Positions 25,727 to 33,533 of a stretch of DNA of 64,000 nucleotides are shown here, piece after piece. The notes beneath the pieces are model-generated. The model saw only the letters and a list, made by a program, of their open reading frames with translations. It did not search any database and was not told the DNA's origin. The stretch is from Stenotrophomonas sp. 364 (GTDB lineage: Bacteria; Pseudomonadota; Gammaproteobacteria; Xanthomonadales; Xanthomonadaceae): NCBI RefSeq assembly GCF_009832905.1, contig NZ_CP047135.1, positions 2,086,001 through 2,150,000 of the forward strand. The letters run 5' to 3'. How positions within the stretch are numbered: position 1 is the stretch's first letter; each line of letters starts with the position of its first letter. A program made the translations under genes and the position numbers.

Positions 25727-28700
25727 TTACCACTGGATGCCCGCACCAACCGACACCCCGCCCTCGCCTCGGCTGTTGGTGGTCCCGGCCACCTTGTAGA
25801 TCCACCGCCCGCCCTCGGACACCCCGGAGATGCCCACGGCCACGCCGGACTCGCCGTTGTAGCTGCCAGCGGCCACCGCGGCCATGCTGCGCCCGGCCTC
25901 ATACGGCTGTGGCAGCCCGGCCACCGCCATCGCCGCGGCCACGCCGGCCGAGGCACGGTCGTCGGTACGGCGCAGGTTGCGGTCGAACGAATCGAACCGC
26001 TCGTCGGTATAGGCCTTGGACCAGTCCAGGGTCTGGTTCATGCCGGCACGCAGCTGATCGACGTTGACCGCGTCGGTACCGGCGGTACCGGCCGCGACAT
26101 TACGGACGGTGGTCGGCCCGGTGCTGGTGCTGCCCAGGGTGACGCTGTTGAGGTTGGTGGTGCCGTTGACGTTGCTGTCGTAGCGGATGGTGCCCTGCTG
26201 CGACGCCTGCAGCTGGCGCACATTCACCGCATCGGTGGCGGCGCTGCCGTCGCCGACGTTGGTGATCTGGCGTTCCGCGCCCGCGCTGCCCACCGACACC
26301 GTGTTGTCCCGCGTGGCCACCGACCCGGCGCCCAGGGCCACCGTATTGATGCCCTGTGCGCTGGCGCCGTTGCCCAGCGCGGTGCTGTTGGCCCCGGCCG
26401 CACTGGACCCGGCGCCGCCGGCGGCCGCATTGGCACCGGTCGCCGCGGGGGCGGCCAGGTTGTTGCTGTTGTTCACCTGGAACATGCCCGAGGTGCCGTT
26501 GTTGATGTTGTTGATCTGGGTATCGGTGTAGGCCTTGGACTGGTCAATGGCATAGTTCACGCCGTTCTGCAGCTGCCCCACGTTGACCGCGTCGTAGCGC
26601 TCGGAGCCATCGGCCACATGGGTGACCTTGCGTTCGCCGCCGGTGCTGCCCACCGACACTTCGCCGGCCGAACTGCTGCCGCCGACCGTGCCGAACGCAC
26701 CGGTGTAGCCGTTCTGCGCGCCCACGCTGGCTACCGACCCGCTGCCCAGTGCCACGCTGTTGTCGGCACTGGCGGTAGCCCCATCGCCGATCGCGGTGCT
26801 GCCACTGCCGCTGGCCGAGGCCAGCGGACCGATCGCGATGCTGTCGGCGCCGGTGGCACTGGCCGCGGCCTTGGTCGAGTTGACCTGCACGAACGGACTG
26901 CCCGCACCCGGCTGGATCTGATCGATGCGGGTGTTGAGGTTGAGCAGCGAATTGTCCACTGCGGCGAAGGCCACGGTGACGTTGCTGTAGTCGTTGCTGA
27001 GCACGCTGCCGTCGGTGGCGATCGAGGAAATACTGAACGTCGGCGCGGTCCAGATGCTGGTGGCCGGGTCGAAGCTGGTGGTGCCACCGAAGTAGCCGAT
27101 GATCGCGTTGTTGGTCTGGAACAGCTGGTTGCCGGTCACCGCATCGCGGCTGCCGCCCAGCACGCTGCCGTCGGCCAGGTTGGTCAGCGCCACCGCCGCG
27201 CCGGCACCGCTGCCGGTCAGGGTAATGCTGTCGGTGGCGTTGCCGGCGCCGTCCACGTCGTACTTCACCGCCAGCTTGTCCACCGCATCGGTCTGGTCGG
27301 CCACGTTGGCCAGCGACTGGCTGACCGCATCGAATGCACTGCCCACGTCATTGTAGTCGCCCGGGGTCACCTGGCCGGTGCTGGACACCGCGTTGATGGT
27401 GTAGGTCGGCGCACTGATCACGCCGTTGGCATCGACCGCGGCTCCGCCACCCAGGTGCGTGGCCAGCGCCTGGCTGGCATCGAACAGCTGGGCACCGTTG
27501 ATCGCCTCGCTGCTGATGGCACTGACTGCACCCGCCCGCAGGTTGCGCAGGCTGGTGGTACCGGTGCCGTTGCCGAGCGTGGCACTCGCGTAGTTGACGC
27601 TGCCGTCGGGGTTCTCGTCATAGCGCAGCGCGCCCGCTTCAGAGGCCAGCATCTGGCCCATGTTGACCGCATCGGTAGCCTGCGTACCGGCGGCCACGTT
27701 CACCACCTGGCGCTCGCTGCCCACCGCACCGACCGACACCGTGCCATCGCGATCGGCCATGGCGCCAGCACCCACGGCAATGGCATTGGCCGCCGTCGCC
27801 GTGGCACCGGTGCCCACTGCAATGCTGTCGGCGCCGGTGGCCACGGCGTCCAGCCCGGTCGAGTTGATCTTCAGGAACCGGCTGCCAACCCCGTTGCGGA
27901 TGTCGGTGATCTGCGTGTTGAGGTTGACCAGCGAACCATCCACGGCCGAGAAGGCATCGGTGGCGTTGTCGTACACGTCCGGGGCGATGGCGCCGCTGTT
28001 GGAGACGGTGGTGATGGCAAAGCTCGGCGCGGTCCAGGTGCCGGTGGCCGGGTCGAAGGCGGTCAGCCCGCCGAAGTAGTCGACGATGGCCTGGTTGCTG
28101 GCGAACAGCTGCGCGCCGTTGACCGCTTCGGTGCTGGCCGCGCCGATCGCGCCGGGGGCCAGGTTGGCCAGGGTGGTGGTGCCGGTGCCGCCGCCCAGGG
28201 TGATGCGTCGGTAATCGGCGCCGCCGGCACCGTCATCGTCGTAGGTCACCGCGAACACATCCAGCGCGTCGATCTGGTTGATAGCGCCCTGCAGCTGACG
28301 CACGTTGACCGCATCGGTAGCCGCGCTGCCGGCTGCCACGTTGGTGATCTGCCGCTCGCCGCCCGCAAAGCCGACCGATACTTCACCGGCCGAGATCTGC
28401 GGCGTGGTCAGCCCGTAGGCGCTGTAGCTGGCCTGCGCACCGCGGTTGGCCACCGTACGATAGCCCAGGGCCACGCTGTTGGCCTGACTGGAGGTGGCTT
28501 CGGCACCGAGCAGAACCTGGCCATTGGCCGTGCCCTTGGCACTGTCGCCGACCACCACCGAATGGCCCATGCGCGCGGCATAGTCGGCGGTAGGCACGCC
28601 GGTGGGATCGTTCGGGTCGTTCAGGCCTGCACCCGGGAACGCCACGTTGGCATCCACCTTGGCCAGCTCGTGGCGGGCGTTGGCACCGATCACCACCTCG

Positions 28701-30154
28701 CGCGAGCCGTTGGCATACGCGCCGTCGCCGACCAGCACCTGGTAGTCCTGCGCGGCGTTGACGGCCCAGCAATCCACGCTGGCCACCAACAGGTCCACGC
28801 ATTTGTTCGACCAGCCCGGTGCCTGGTCGGGCAGCAGCAGGCCAAGCAACCCGTTCGGGTTGCCGTTGTTGATGTTGTAGATGTAGCTGTCCGAGGTCAC
28901 CCCGCCAATCAGCGTCAGATGCGAACTGCCGCCGGTGGCCGCGCCGCCCAGCCCGTTGAGCAGGGTGCCTGCCGGGGTCAGGTTGACCAGCGGCACGCCC
29001 AGCACATTGGTGACCGAGTAGGTCTGCATGACGTTCGCGCTGCTGACGGCCAGCTTGCCGTTGCGCACGTACCCGTCCCCACCCAGCAGCCCCTGCGCCG
29101 TCGGGCCGACCAGGGTCGACAGCGAGCCGACCAGCCCGCCGGTGCCGATGATCAGCCCGGCATCGGGGTCCGGCGCCGCAGGGGCCTTGGGATGACCCGG
29201 CGGCAGCGACGTCGGCGCCGGGAACACCCCGCCCACCACGCCGCCCACGACGTTGCCGACCGTGCTGCCCACGCCCCCCACCACGTTGCCGAGGGTGTCG
29301 CTGACCCCACCGACGACGTTGCCGACGGTGTTGCTCACGCCGCCCACCACATTGCCCAGCGTGTTGCCGACGCCGCCGAGCAGATCGCCCACGCCGCCCA
29401 GCAACCCGCCGGATGCTGCGGTCGGTGACAGCGCCAGGGAACTGGTCTGCGCCACGGCCGCATTCGCATCGACCAGCTTCTGGTTGCGGTCGGCGGCCAC
29501 GACGGCATGGGCCAGCGCATCTACCTTGACCCCGCCGGCGACGCCGGTGGCCAACGTGGAGGTGATCGTATCGTCGATCCCCTCGCTGACCGTTTCAGTG
29601 CTGCCCAGCGCCACCGTGGCATCTGCCACCACGCTGGCAGCCAGTTTCGGCGCGGCAACGGCCACGGCCGCGCCAACGTCGGCGTGCACGCCCGCATGCG
29701 CTGCCACCGATGTTGCGCGCTCCGGCGCCGCCACCTGCCGCGGCAGGGCCGCCTTGACCTTGACGCCCACCGCCACGGCCGCCTGCGCCGGGGTGGTCGT
29801 TGCCGGCTTGCCCAGCCCCAGGTTGAGGTTGACGTTGGCCGCCGCGCTCAACGCGGGGGTGCTGTCGCCACTGCGCACCATCGCGGCCAGCGCCGCCTCG
29901 GCGTCCACCTTCACCGGCAGCGGCGCGTACTTGGCGGTCAGCGCATCCAGATCGCTGCGGGTCTGGCTTTCACCTGCCCATGCCGTTCCGCCGCACAGGG
30001 CCAGTGCCAGGCCCATCGACAGCATCGACAGCGGCACCTTCAGGTGCACCACCACCGGGCCGGCCACCAGGCTGCCACGCGAGGTGGCCACTTCCGAGAC
30101 GACCACCAGGGCATTCAGCCGGTGGCTCCATACGAGTCGAAAGATACGGTTCAT
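25727..30154 (-). CDS. Trimeric autotransporter adhesin (YadA/SadA type)
   Basis: 1475 residues, a type Vc surface adhesin. The N-terminus MNRIFRLVWSHRLNALVVVS is the extended signal peptide region, cleaved after a second hydrophobic stretch near GGTAWA. An N-terminal passenger follows with 11-residue repeats (about residues 260-305), then several YadA-head repeats (SIAVGTGATATAANAIAVG). At least five neck motifs of the form ERQxxNVAAGxxATDAVNxxQL are present, plus three related NGAQLF segments. The C-terminal 70 residues form the YadA beta-barrel anchor ending in Trp. The start has GGGGGAA eight bases upstream. Phased boxes lie 97-178 bp upstream, next to an AraC gene. Confidence 0.95.
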   Translation of the reverse strand: MNRIFRLVWSHRLNALVVVSEVATSRGSLVAGPVVVHLKVPLSMLSMGLALALCGGTAWAGESQTRSDLDALTAKYAPLPVKVDAEAALAAMVRSGDSTPALSAAANVNLNLGLGKPATTTPAQAAVAVGVKVKAALPRQVAAPERATSVAAHAGVHADVGAAVAVAAPKLAASVVADATVALGSTETVSEGIDDTITSTLATGVAGGVKVDALAHAVVAADRNQKLVDANAAVAQTSSLALSPTAASGGLLGGVGDLLGGVGNTLGNVVGGVSNTVGNVVGGVSDTLGNVVGGVGSTVGNVVGGVVGGVFPAPTSLPPGHPKAPAAPDPDAGLIIGTGGLVGSLSTLVGPTAQGLLGGDGYVRNGKLAVSSANVMQTYSVTNVLGVPLVNLTPAGTLLNGLGGAATGGSSHLTLIGGVTSDSYIYNINNGNPNGLLGLLLPDQAPGWSNKCVDLLVASVDCWAVNAAQDYQVLVGDGAYANGSREVVIGANARHELAKVDANVAFPGAGLNDPNDPTGVPTADYAARMGHSVVVGDSAKGTANGQVLLGAEATSSQANSVALGYRTVANRGAQASYSAYGLTTPQISAGEVSVGFAGGERQITNVAAGSAATDAVNVRQLQGAINQIDALDVFAVTYDDDGAGGADYRRITLGGGTGTTTLANLAPGAIGAASTEAVNGAQLFASNQAIVDYFGGLTAFDPATGTWTAPSFAITTVSNSGAIAPDVYDNATDAFSAVDGSLVNLNTQITDIRNGVGSRFLKINSTGLDAVATGADSIAVGTGATATAANAIAVGAGAMADRDGTVSVGAVGSERQVVNVAAGTQATDAVNMGQMLASEAGALRYDENPDGSVNYASATLGNGTGTTSLRNLRAGAVSAISSEAINGAQLFDASQALATHLGGGAAVDANGVISAPTYTINAVSSTGQVTPGDYNDVGSAFDAVSQSLANVADQTDAVDKLAVKYDVDGAGNATDSITLTGSGAGAAVALTNLADGSVLGGSRDAVTGNQLFQTNNAIIGYFGGTTSFDPATSIWTAPTFSISSIATDGSVLSNDYSNVTVAFAAVDNSLLNLNTRIDQIQPGAGSPFVQVNSTKAAASATGADSIAIGPLASASGSGSTAIGDGATASADNSVALGSGSVASVGAQNGYTGAFGTVGGSSSAGEVSVGSTGGERKVTHVADGSERYDAVNVGQLQNGVNYAIDQSKAYTDTQINNINNGTSGMFQVNNSNNLAAPAATGANAAAGGAGSSAAGANSTALGNGASAQGINTVALGAGSVATRDNTVSVGSAGAERQITNVGDGSAATDAVNVRQLQASQQGTIRYDSNVNGTTNLNSVTLGSTSTGPTTVRNVAAGTAGTDAVNVDQLRAGMNQTLDWSKAYTDERFDSFDRNLRRTDDRASAGVAAAMAVAGLPQPYEAGRSMAAVAAGSYNGESGVAVGISGVSEGGRWIYKVAGTTNSRGEGGVSVGAGIQW
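29241..29376. repeat. 33-bp tandem repeat in the autotransporter
   Basis: About four imperfect 33-bp units encode 11-residue units of the form GGVxNTxGNVV (for example GGVSNTVGNVV, GGVSDTLGNVV). An 11-residue period is the hendecad periodicity of right-handed coiled coils. Boundaries are approximate. Confidence 0.75.
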
Positions 30155-30250
30155 CAGGTATTCCCCCGTGTACGAACGATATGGACTGCATCCATGCCTG
30201 TTGGCACTTGGAGGTCATTACAGTCGCCACGTCGTCGCTGGGGCACTTCA

Positions 30251-30332
30251 TTCCGGCAGCACCTGCGTGCGTTCCGGCAAGACAAGAACGAAAACCGGCA
30301 GTGGCATGCGCAATTCCGGCAGATTGCCGGAA
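30251..30332. promoter_or_regulatory. Four TTCCGGCA boxes at exact 21-bp steps plus an inverted copy
   Basis: TTCCGGCA occurs at 30251, 30272 and 30314. A degenerate copy, AACCGGCA, is at 30293. The four starts are spaced 21, 21 and 21 bp. The last box is the left half of a perfect dyad, TTCCGGCA-GAT-TGCCGGAA (30314-30332). The array lies between the AraC gene (stop at 30378) and the autotransporter start (30154) and covers the expected adhesin promoter-upstream region. I infer an activator-binding array, with the AraC protein as first candidate. Confidence 0.6.
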
Positions 30333-30377
30333 ACGTGCATTTCAGGGGGCTGCAGGAGGCGGCGATGGCCGCCGTGG

Positions 30378-31373
30378 TCAGGCCGGGCTGCCGATCTGCG
30401 CCGGCGCACGCATCAGGGTGTCGCGCGGCAGCTCACCAAATACACGACGATAATTGTCGGCAAAACGGGACAGGTCCCACAGGCCGCAGCTCAACGCCAC
30501 CGCCTTCACCGACTTGCGGCTGGAGTCGGCCATCGACAGCCCACGGCACGCCGCGCACAGCCGCAGCATCGACAGATACCGGTTCGGCGAGGTGCCAAAC
30601 AGGTCTTCAAACGCATAGCGCAGTGCGCGCTCGCTGACCCCGGCCGCGTCGCAGATTTCATGCATGTAGATATAGCGACGCAGATTGAGCCGCATGAAAT
30701 TCTCCGCACGTTGCGCAATCAGGTAGTGCGCGCGCCGTGCCCGGGTGTTGGACGGGCGATCTTCATTACCCGCCCCCAGCAAGGCCTGTATGTGGTCGTG
30801 CAGCAGCGATTCGACCGCGTCTGCGGCCAGGGCCGCGCCGGGGTCGGCAAGCGTGGCGTGCAGCCCTGTGTAGCGTTCGACCAGGCTGGCGCCGGCGCGA
30901 GAAACGTCGGGGTTGAACAGCGACAACGCCTGGCCGGAAGGCAGCGTGCTGCGCAGGCTCAGTGTCGTCAGCTTGCGCTGCACGCGCTGCATGGGGGCCA
31001 GCAGCAGGCTCAGCCGCGTGCCCGCGCTCAAGGTGAACTCGCTGATGCCTTCCGGCAGCACGGTCACCACCATGCCGGCACTGAGCGGAATGCCGTGGCA
31101 CCAACTCCGTGCCTCGTCGGTGGCGTGGATGAACCCCAGCAGGCACCAGTCCTGCGGCAGCATGAACCGACCGCGGAAGTGGAACCCGCAGTGCGCGGCA
31201 AGGAAGAGCGCTTCGTCATGCACGCGGGAATGCAGCGCCGCGCGCGGGCCATTGCCATCCAGCAGCACGGTTTCCAGGTCGCAGACGCGCAACACCGCGC
31301 TCAGCGTGGCCAAGTCGTGGGACCGTAGCGCGCCGTGCTCATCTGCATTGCCGTCCACTGCACCATCCACCAT
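30378..31373 (-). CDS. AraC-family transcriptional regulator
   Basis: 331 residues. The C-terminal 100 residues hold two HTH motifs (YIYMHEICDAAGVSERALRYAF and VKAVALSCGLWDLSRFADNYR, each given in part). FGTSPNRYLSMLRL is the usual linker region. The N-terminal 220 residues are a ligand or dimerisation domain without a recognisable cupin core. It is followed, on the same strand, by the phased boxes and the autotransporter gene, so control of the adhesin is likely. A 787-bp region separates it from the divergent Tad locus, which it might also affect. Confidence 0.9.
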   Translation of the reverse strand: MVDGAVDGNADEHGALRSHDLATLSAVLRVCDLETVLLDGNGPRAALHSRVHDEALFLAAHCGFHFRGRFMLPQDWCLLGFIHATDEARSWCHGIPLSAGMVVTVLPEGISEFTLSAGTRLSLLLAPMQRVQRKLTTLSLRSTLPSGQALSLFNPDVSRAGASLVERYTGLHATLADPGAALAADAVESLLHDHIQALLGAGNEDRPSNTRARRAHYLIAQRAENFMRLNLRRYIYMHEICDAAGVSERALRYAFEDLFGTSPNRYLSMLRLCAACRGLSMADSSRKSVKAVALSCGLWDLSRFADNYRRVFGELPRDTLMRAPAQIGSPA

Positions 31374-31693
31374 GACAGTGATGCCCCCGTTGGCCTGGAT
31401 GCGGGCAGCCCATTGCCGCCACCCGTGCTACTTCCTGTTGCTGCCAATCAACGCCACGCGGCGTCTGAACCTTCTGGCCCGCGCACGTGCGCAGGACACA
31501 GCATGTACATGAACAGTTTATCCGCGCGAACGGAGCTGATTACCCCGAATTATCGATGCGCATTTTCGGCAAGTATGCATGAACTGGGCGCGCGGTAAAC
31601 CCGTCGCCAACAATTGAATCCACGTGCGTGCCCAAGGCCTGCAAACCGCTGTGATTGCGCCGCGAATGCGTCAGACAACCGCCATCACGCGGA

Positions 31694-31731
31694 CTTCACT
31701 CTATAAACACGCCACCTTCACTTTATAAACA
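31694..31731. promoter_or_regulatory. CTTCACTYTATAAACA direct repeat, 22-bp period
   Basis: CTTCACTCTATAAACA (31694-31709) and CTTCACTTTATAAACA (31716-31731) match at 15 of 16 bases, with starts 22 bp apart. They sit in the AT-rich island between the divergent araC and flp genes. Tandem sites at two helical turns are typical of activators or response regulators. TATAAA in the second copy could double as a -10 element. Confidence 0.55.
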
Positions 31732-32010
31732 TTAAATGGTTGTCAAAACACCCGGCGCGAATAGCGGGCGAAAGTGCAGGCGCTCAAGTTGGAACGACGT
31801 CTGCCGTTTATGTGTATTGAAGGACTTTGTTGGCGCCGATCATTACGGCAGGCATCACCCGGCAGCTCCGTGGCGGAAACCGGGAATGTACGACAGGGGG
31901 ATCCTATGCAGACGCTCATTGCTACGTGGCTGGTTTCTTCCCCGCATGCGCAGGCGATCACGCCGCGCCTGTCGTTGCCGCCTGCTCCCCGCCATCCGAA
32001 CCCGGCCGCC

Positions 32011-32053
32011 CTGGATGCATCCAGGTAGGCCGGCGGCTGCTTCGGCAGCCGCC
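32011..32053. promoter_or_regulatory. Palindrome and UUCG-loop hairpin in the flp leader
   Basis: CTGGATGCATCCAG (32011-32024) is a perfect 14-bp palindrome. Seven bases later GGCGGCTGC-TTCG-GCAGCCGCC (32032-32053) forms a 9-bp stem closed by a TTCG tetraloop, an extra-stable RNA loop. It ends 107 bp before flp and has no T-run. It may be an mRNA stabiliser or a regulatory fold. Confidence 0.55.
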
Positions 32054-32160
32054 CCCTGCGCAGGGATCGCGCAGATTACGGGATGGAACCGGCGGAGCCG
32101 GGACGCACCATCCACATGCAGGCAGTCCAATCGATTGAACGGAACAGGGAGTAGACCGTC

Positions 32161-32367
32161 ATGAAAGGCTCAATCCGCACGTTTCTCACTGAAGAAGATG
32201 GTGTCACCGCGCTCGAGTACGGCATTCTCGCCGCCGTGATCGCCGGCGTACTCGTGGTTGCCGCGCGCACCGGCCTCAACGAGATGTTCACTACGCTGTT
32301 CACCAAGCTCAAGACGCTGGTGGACAGCGCCGGCGGCAGCGCACCGACCACCCCCGGCACCGGCTGA
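32161..32367 (+). CDS. flp: Flp-family type IVb major pilin
   Basis: 68 residues. A short leader ends at Gly14 (LTEEDG) and is followed by VTALEYGILAAVIAGVLVV. It has the type IVb features: Glu at +5, Tyr at +6 and a 20-residue hydrophobic helix. The tail is short and Ser/Pro/Gly-rich. After processing by the CpaA peptidase it polymerises into the Flp pilus fibre. GGGAGT precedes the ATG. It is the first gene of the Tad locus, with a 104-bp gap before cpaA, so it may be made in excess from its own short transcript. Confidence 0.95.
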   Translation: MKGSIRTFLTEEDGVTALEYGILAAVIAGVLVVAARTGLNEMFTTLFTKLKTLVDSAGGSAPTTPGTG

Positions 32368-32471
32368 CCTTCGCTTCACCCGGTTAATGGACGACCGCAG
32401 GCCCGCACCTGCGGCAACGCCAACGGCGTGCCTCGCACCCCGTATTCGATGCGCCATGGAGGAGCCCTCGG

Positions 32472-33017
32472 ATGTCACTGCTGCCCGTACTGGCCGTGTT
32501 GTTGAGTGCACAGGTCGCCATCAGCGACCTGTACGCCCGGCGCGTGTCCAACCGCTGGTTGCTGTGCGTGGGCATGGTGGCCGTGGGCGGGTTGCTGTGG
32601 ATGTGGGCGGTGCGCGGGGCACCGTTCCCCGGTATGCATCTGGCCGGCGCGGTGGTGGGACTGGCAGCTCTGCTGCCGTTCTATGCGCTGGGCTGGATGG
32701 GTGCCGGGGACGTGAAGTACTTCGCGGTGCTGGGCCTGCTGCTGGGGATGCCGGCCCTGCTGCCGATCTGGGTGGTGAGCAGCCTGCTGGCCGGCACGCA
32801 CGCGGGCTGCGTACTGCTGGCGCCCAGCCTGCGCACCACGCTGCCGCTGCGCGTGCAATGGCTGCACGCACGTGCACAGGAGCAGTGGCAGGCGCGGCCG
32901 TTCGTGCGCCAGATCCACGCATCGCGCCAGGGCCGCGCCGGCATTCCCTATGCCGCGTACCTGGCCTTTGCCACCGTGGGTTTCATTGCCTACGGCACCT
33001 ATGGAGCATCGTCATGA
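32472..33017 (+). CDS. cpaA: Prepilin peptidase, A24 family (CpaA/TadV)
   Basis: 181 residues, polytopic. The two catalytic aspartates of type IV prepilin peptidases are visible: Asp19 in AISDLYARRVSN and Asp80 in GAGDVKYFA. This inner-membrane aspartic protease processes Flp and the TadE-like pseudopilins. GGAGGAG lies just upstream of the ATG. Its stop overlaps the tadE start (ATGA). Confidence 0.93.
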   Translation: MSLLPVLAVLLSAQVAISDLYARRVSNRWLLCVGMVAVGGLLWMWAVRGAPFPGMHLAGAVVGLAALLPFYALGWMGAGDVKYFAVLGLLLGMPALLPIWVVSSLLAGTHAGCVLLAPSLRTTLPLRVQWLHARAQEQWQARPFVRQIHASRQGRAGIPYAAYLAFATVGFIAYGTYGASS

Positions 33018-33502
33018 CCGCGTACGCAAGGTTGCATCGCCAACGCACACGGCAACGCGGCGTGGTGACCCTCGAATTTGCGTTCATGCTGATCCTCGGC
33101 GTGGTCCCGCTACTGCTGTTGACCTACACCGGGGTGATGATCATGGCCGCCCAGCAGACCCTTTCACAGGCATCGGCCGAAGGTGCGCGCGCCTCGCTGC
33201 GTTATGCCAGCCCCAATGAACGCCGTGTGGCCGCCTGCCAGGCGGCGCAGCGCTCGATGCAATGGCTGTTGAACTTCGCCGGGCAACAGGCCAACTGCAC
33301 TACTGCCGGTGCGCCGCCCATCGTGGTCAGTGCACCTGCGCCCTGCGCGGGCCTGGCCAGCGCGCAGTGCATGCAGGTGTCGGTCAGCTATGACTACCGC
33401 AGCAAGCCGTTCCTGCCGGGTACCGGCCGGGTGTATGGCTGGCTGATCACCGAACCCATCCGCAGCACCGCCGTGGCCCAGCTCGACCTGGGTACACCGT
33501 GA
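33014..33502 (+). CDS. tadE: TadE-like pseudopilin
   Basis: 162 residues. A basic leader (RLHRQRTRQRG) is followed by VVTLEFAFMLILGVVPLLLL, the TadE-type prepilin-like N-terminus with Glu at +5. The periplasmic part has three cysteines and no further domain. TadE is a minor pseudopilin needed for Flp fibre assembly. Its ATG overlaps the cpaA stop by 4 bp. Confidence 0.88.
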   Translation: MTAYARLHRQRTRQRGVVTLEFAFMLILGVVPLLLLTYTGVMIMAAQQTLSQASAEGARASLRYASPNERRVAACQAAQRSMQWLLNFAGQQANCTTAGAPPIVVSAPAPCAGLASAQCMQVSVSYDYRSKPFLPGTGRVYGWLITEPIRSTAVAQLDLGTP

Positions 33503-33533
33503 TGCGCCGCACCGACACCGTGGAGGCTGTTGC

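Larger units (their letters stand above)
31374..32160. other. 787-bp intergenic control region before flp
   Basis: No convincing protein gene of normal size lies here. It contains an AT-rich island around 31690-31750 with a 22-bp-period direct repeat. A 40-codon open frame (31906-32028) follows AGGGGG. There is also a palindrome and a perfect UUCG-loop hairpin at 32011-32053. I searched by eye for a sigma-54 type -24/-12 element (TGGC, GC) at the right spacing before flp and did not find one. Confidence 0.6.

Noticed and set aside
29241-29376. CRISPR-like repeats
   Set aside because: The units are coding, lack unique spacers of constant size and translate into a regular 11-mer.
25337-29428. 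Open frame of 1363 codons opposite the autotransporter
   Set aside because: The repeat-rich adhesin on the minus strand explains the sequence, and the antisense product only mirrors its repeats.
30314-30332. TTCCGGCA-GAT-TGCCGGAA taken only as the terminator of araC
   Set aside because: It has no T-run, and its left half is one of four boxes at exact 21-bp steps. A regulatory reading is preferred, although a dual role stays possible.
31374-32160. Sigma-54 promoter in front of flp
   Set aside because: No TGGC/GC pair at the -24/-12 spacing was found on the plus strand.
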